From assembly GCF_905220415.1 (NCBI RefSeq), contig NC_059538.1, positions 7,874,001 to 7,938,000 on the forward strand: a stretch of 64,000 bases of DNA, given 5' to 3'. Both the position numbers and the translations under genes were made by a program. Source of the stretch: Colias croceus. Its lineage: Eukaryota; Arthropoda; Insecta; Lepidoptera; Pieridae. Below, in pieces: positions 59,246-64,000 of the stretch; the first letter of the stretch is position 1, and every line of letters begins with the position of its first letter. A model generated the notes under the pieces. The model was not told the origin of the DNA. It saw only the letters and a program-made list of their open reading frames with translations, and made no database searches.

Positions 59246-61663
59246 TTTCAATAAAGCTGCATTTCACTAACAATTTGGACAAACAGTTGCACAGTATTGT
59301 ATTGTATCAATCAACAAAGCGTCTTCAAATATATAAGAGCAATTTTATGACAATTTTATGTTTACGTCAGCAATATAATAGATTGATATGGCTGAACAGA
59401 ATTCAACTTGATGCTTTATATTAAAATTATATGTCCATGCCATTGGAAAGTAACATTTCTCCATTCAGGTTATAATATATTATGATACTCGAAAGTAAAT
59501 TTATGTAAGTATATGCACTTACCGTAACGATATATAAATAACAATAATAGAAAAAGAAGACACCGTTATAATAAAATATAAATGTGACACAGTCGTTGTC
59601 TAGAAAACAGCTGTTAAACATAAACAAATTGTTGCTAAGATACGTTCATGATACGTTTAATTTTTAGCATAATGTTGCCATGCCAATGCCCTAATTGTAT
59701 TTTTTGACGCCCCATACCTACGAGATGAATACAAACTACACCAGACCCCTGTCCCCTGTGCCAGACCCTTAATTTTTAATTACAGTAAATATTTAATTTA
59801 ACTTTAACTACGTGAGCATGATTACAATTTTCACGACCTTTCAAATAAAGCTCGATTCTCCATTTAACAAGGTAGAGAGAAATGCCAATGTGACTCCCTG
59901 TAATTAGAGAGTATGGTTCGATGGAGGCGTATATACTTCAGCTAACAAGAATTTTAATAGAACTATTCTTTCGTTTCCATAAAATTTTGAATTGGATTTC
60001 TATTTCCATTCGAATTTTTCGTTGCTGTTGTAGAAATGTATTAAGTAGGTATACATCTACCTTCTTAAAAATATCAAACACTTCGATATGCCAAGGTTCT
60101 AATTCTAGTTTTTAATTAGCTAAACATTACGTCTACACAGTCAATAATATATTTTAAGAACAGGTACGCTCTTCGCGCACATATTCCACACACGTGATAT
60201 AATAACAGAATCCTGAAAGAGATTGTTGTTGATATATTTGTGCGGCATGTGTTGCCATTAGACCAAATGTCAACTCATTTGCCTTCCCGTCGCGTAAACT
60301 ACCCTGAAAAGAGTTATTGGTAGAACGTTATAAAAATGATCACAGGGCGGGATCCATGATAGTGGCGTGACTTATGTTGATTAATGTACTGGGCCTGCCG
60401 ATACAGATAACCACAGACTTCCGAGTTCTAAAGCACTCTTTTAACATTTAATTGATTAATTACATTATCAATCTTACTCTCGGAACACTGAAGTAGATTT
60501 ATGGTGTAGTTTAATTTAGTTTCAGGTCAAGGCATAAATGCAGTGCCGTTAGGTGATTTAAAGTACCTAAGCAATTTCATACCTCTATAAAATTCTGCGA
60601 TTCGATTTATAACTTCATAAGATTAGGAGATTAATATAAATAGAGAATTCATAAATAAAGAACATTCCGTCCTTATCCTGCCCTTAATTCTTGTTAGAAA
60701 AGCAGATTACGATTTGTACTTGTATCGAAGATATTCGTAGTTTTGTCGTATAAACGTGTCAACGGAAGGGATGTAAGTGTGTAGGATAAGAAAAACATAA
60801 TAAAATATATTATCCTCCTAGCCTATCCGCTCTGCAGATGGAATCATGTAATTTGTAAGTAATAAAATTTTACCAATATGCTGAAGGAATTACTGGAAAT
60901 TGGACGATATCAATAATTGAAGTATGAGAAGGATTATATAGAAAGTATTTTATTTTTAAAGCGCTTACAAATTTGAGCACATCTTCAAACTAATATACAT
61001 ACAAATATATTATTTAAGAATTTGCATAACAGACACACAATAACCAATTGTTGCGAGTCTATCCTAATTAATTAATGAATGAAAGTGCATAAAAGAAATC
61101 GGGAAATCTAAATAAATAAATTCAGCTGTGTCATGCTTTATTTCATAAATTTTGACCTTCCTTTTTATGCCTGTTTAGTAAATGCGCTTTCCCAGTATAA
61201 CAATATAGTATGATTTATTAGATCTGGCACCGGCTTTCGACATAAATTAATTTCAAGCCGTATTACTTGACCTAATTTTATTTGACCGAAAAAACATGTA
61301 AATATGTTTCATACGGTGTAGGTGCCTTTTATGATATTTCCTTACAAAATGTAATCCCATCGACTAATTTTAGTGTTGTTGCTGTTTACTATCTACGAAA
61401 CAAAAATTTTACTTATTAGCTGATATTGAAAGCTGGAGTATCCTACGTAATAGCAGTAAAAGCCAGTGTCCAGAATGTGCGAAGCATCTGTCACTCTATA
61501 TAAGATAACATCGCATAAGGAAAAGGTTGAAAGCAATTTAATCCTCATGTTCATGTATTTTGTAAGGCTGATTGATGTTCTCTTTTACGAAAGCCAAAAT
61601 AAAATGTCCCTTAAGATGCTCAAAGGAATCGTCATATTTACAACAGCTTTATTTTCAGCAGAA
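59246..61663. other. Intergenic region between divergent EFHC and PsuG-like genes
   Basis: AT-rich without recognised genes. It should contain both promoters and probably 5' non-coding exons, since acceptor-like sequence lies just before both ATGs. Confidence 0.5.
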
Positions 61664-64000
61664 ATGGCGTGTCTACTGAGAGTTTCGCTCAGTCCTCACT
61701 TGGCTGGTTTTACACGCTTGACGAGGCGCTTCTGTGCGCATTCACCCCTTGTATTTTCCGACGAAATACAAAGTGCTAAAAAAGACAACAAGCCAATTGT
61801 CGCTCTGGAATCCACTATTATAACACACGGAATGCCGTACCCGAAGAATCTAGAGACGGCCTTAGAAGTTGAAAATATTATTCGAAAGCAAGTAAGTTGT
61901 TTTTAAATATTTCGTGTTATTCGTACAATAAAAAGAAATAATGTTTATTACCGCGTAAATTATCTATTTCTTTAATTGGTAACATTAAGCGTTAAATTAA
62001 GTTTCAACTTATAGAGTAACGACTCATAACACAGCGCGGTCTTAAACGTTGGATATACTATATCCTTGCATTGAGGAAAAATATTTCTGAGTCCAATATA
62101 CGATATTTTTTTGCATCACACATCACCACAAAGAAATCTTTAATTCGTAGAACTCGTAAAACTATTTTGTATATTGAGACAACAATTTGACACATATGTA
62201 GTTTTACAACCTACTTACAATATTAAAATGTTTGATAATAACAACGATTCACAATTATACAATTCTGAATAAATAACAATTCTATTATCGTGTTATTGAA
62301 ACTAACAATATTGTTTCTGTAGGTATCGGGTCTGCCGCCAATTTCGTTGTCATATGCTATAAAAATTCATATAAAATTTTTATTATATCATCAAACATAA
62401 TTACCATCCTGCATTTGTTATTAGATTTTGGCATACAGGATCCATTAAAATATTTATAACCAATATTGCTCCACCGCGAATAAACTATTCAATAAAAACG
62501 TATATGACAGCAAAATGAGCAAATATAAAACAAAAACTAAATAAGTAAATGTTTTCCTCTGGTCCCAATATTAAGTTCTATTATTACACAATTCATTTTA
62601 ATGATTTCATGGGATTTTCTGCGTTTTCTGCTTTGTATTCTCTATTTATATGTGACACTAAAACTCTTTTTATATTACTCGTACAGACCATTCTTCTGTA
62701 TTACGACATTTATTATATCAAGCCAAGAAATAACAAAAAACACTTAAAAAGCCAGCAGTATAAGAGGTCGAGCAATATTTTCAAACTTAATTTCCTTTAT
62801 GTCATAAAATGTAAGCTCTAACATGGCTCTAACAAGAAAACTGAGTACACGGATATAAATTGCAGTACAGAAATAGCGAGGATGCCAAGAAAATTGTCAG
62901 CTACTATTTCCCTTTACAATCTTGTGAGATCACACGAAGTTTAAAAGTAGATTTCACTTCCTTAAAACTGCGTTACCGCACGCTAAGTTCACTTGTTTAA
63001 AAGCACATATTCGACAGGGGCGAGTTGTTGGAGATAAATCGTTAGATCTGACATTTTGTGAAATGGGAATAACATGTACCTAGTGCCGATCATGGGCCGA
63101 CACCACAGGCCGACACTATGTATTTATTTTACAAAGATCTAACAAATTGACTACTTTTTAAAAGCGGGAAAAGGAGAGGTTGTAATAATTTCGTTAAACA
63201 GGAAAGTGATCCATATTTATTGTAACATTTAACTATAATGAATGAAGATATTTTTGTTGATTTATCAATTCAAAAATTTCAATAAACTTATGCTAATGAT
63301 TTAGCTATCCAAGAAATTGATGTGCAGAGTTTGAATATATCTTGCACCATAACTAGAGCTGTACCAACCTACAAATCCATTACCACATTAGATAAGTCGT
63401 ACACACAAATATTCGTCGTATTTATATCTCGTTAACCACATACATTACCGTATGCTTACAATAAGCTTTGTCATACACTGAAACAGCCTCCGGACATTGA
63501 AGTGGCCTTAATTGAACTTAAGCGGCTTTGACGCTGTTAATCCCGTTGCTACGTAGTTGCGTACGTCACACTTTGACCCATTGTTACTGCGTTATCGCCT
63601 TGGGAGAACTCGTAATCGGAGACGTTATTAAAACCGTATCGCAGGATCTTCTGTCTCCAACTAACTAATGATTTATTAAATGGATTAAGTTCTAGTAATG
63701 AAAGTAAATGGTTTGTTTTGGATGATTGTCTTAGTTGTGATTGTTATTAGGTACTTGACCTTGAGAGTGTTATCACACTGGAAATAAAAAATATGAATAA
63801 GAACATGTTATTTTGCACCTTATTTTGTGAACATTAAAAAAGTATATTATGTACTTACTATAATACATTTCTTACAAACATTAAAACGTTCGATATTTTA
63901 TTTATTCTCCATCAAGGGTGCCATACCAGCTACAATAGCCATTCTCAAAGGGCAGTTGACGGTCGGCTTAACTTCATCCCAGCTAGAGAACTTAGCTCAA
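61664..64000 (+). CDS. Pseudouridine-5'-phosphate glycosidase (PsuG/IndA family), 5' part; runs off the window
   Basis: Two coding exons are visible: 61664-61891 (76 codons, donor CAA|GTAAGT) and 63917-64000 (acceptor ATCAAG, 28 codons, cut by the window edge), joined in phase 0. After an N-terminal MACLLRVSLSPHLAGFTRLT, the protein has NKPIVALESTIITHGMPYP and then GAIPATIAILKGQLTVGLTS. These match the start of bacterial PsuG, including the Glu of VALEST. The enzyme splits pseudouridine 5'-phosphate into uracil and ribose 5-phosphate; in many animals it is fused to a PfkB-type kinase, which would lie beyond the window. The first 28 residues are Arg/Leu/Ser-rich without acidic residues, like a mitochondrial presequence. 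TTATTTTCAG just upstream of the ATG looks like an acceptor, so a 5'UTR intron is likely. Confidence 0.92.

Overview
The window is nuclear DNA from a lepidopteran insect, probably a moth. It is very AT-rich, full of GTAGGTA/TACCTAC-type intronic sequence, and carries many Lep1-like non-autonomous Helitrons (TC...CTAG ends inserted between A and T). The genes are standard arthropod genes with GT-AG introns. Gene models were built by hand from reading frame, splice sites and remembered protein families; no search was run.

Layout. 1-5.8 kb: gene-poor and repeat-rich, including a hAT deletion derivative with intact ends and target-site duplication (TSD). 5.87-7.86 kb (-): uninterrupted M6/proteolipid-family tetraspan gene with a long 3'UTR. 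8-13.1 kb: intergenic repeats, including a foldback element. 13.1-20.3 kb (+): four-exon membrin/GOSR2 Golgi Qb-SNARE gene. 21.9-58.9 kb (-): a 15-exon, 37-kb gene for an EFHC1/Rib72-type protein with three DM10 domains (817 codons), a ciliary/flagellar doublet-microtubule protein. 61.7 kb to the right edge (+): first two coding exons of a pseudouridine-5'-phosphate glycosidase (PsuG-like) gene.

Nested in intron 3 of the EFHC gene, on the opposite strand, are a tRNA-Asn(GTT) gene and four intronless MAPEG/microsomal glutathione S-transferase 1-like genes (44.7-48.9 kb). Copies 2 and 4 share a promoter box, 3'UTR sequence and a near-identical coding patch although copy 3 lies between them. A relic of the copy-3 3'UTR follows copy 4, which suggests a two-gene block duplication with loss of a fifth gene.

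The genes do not form a pathway: membrin acts in ER-Golgi transport, EFHC in axonemes, M6 at the plasma membrane, the MGST-like enzymes in membrane-bound detoxification, and PsuG in pseudouridine catabolism. The most unusual non-coding structures are a 1.44-kb foldback element with one arm duplicated (40650-42087), a hairpin with 66-bp perfect arms (46614-46781), and several non-autonomous DNA transposons whose ends and TSDs can be read directly.
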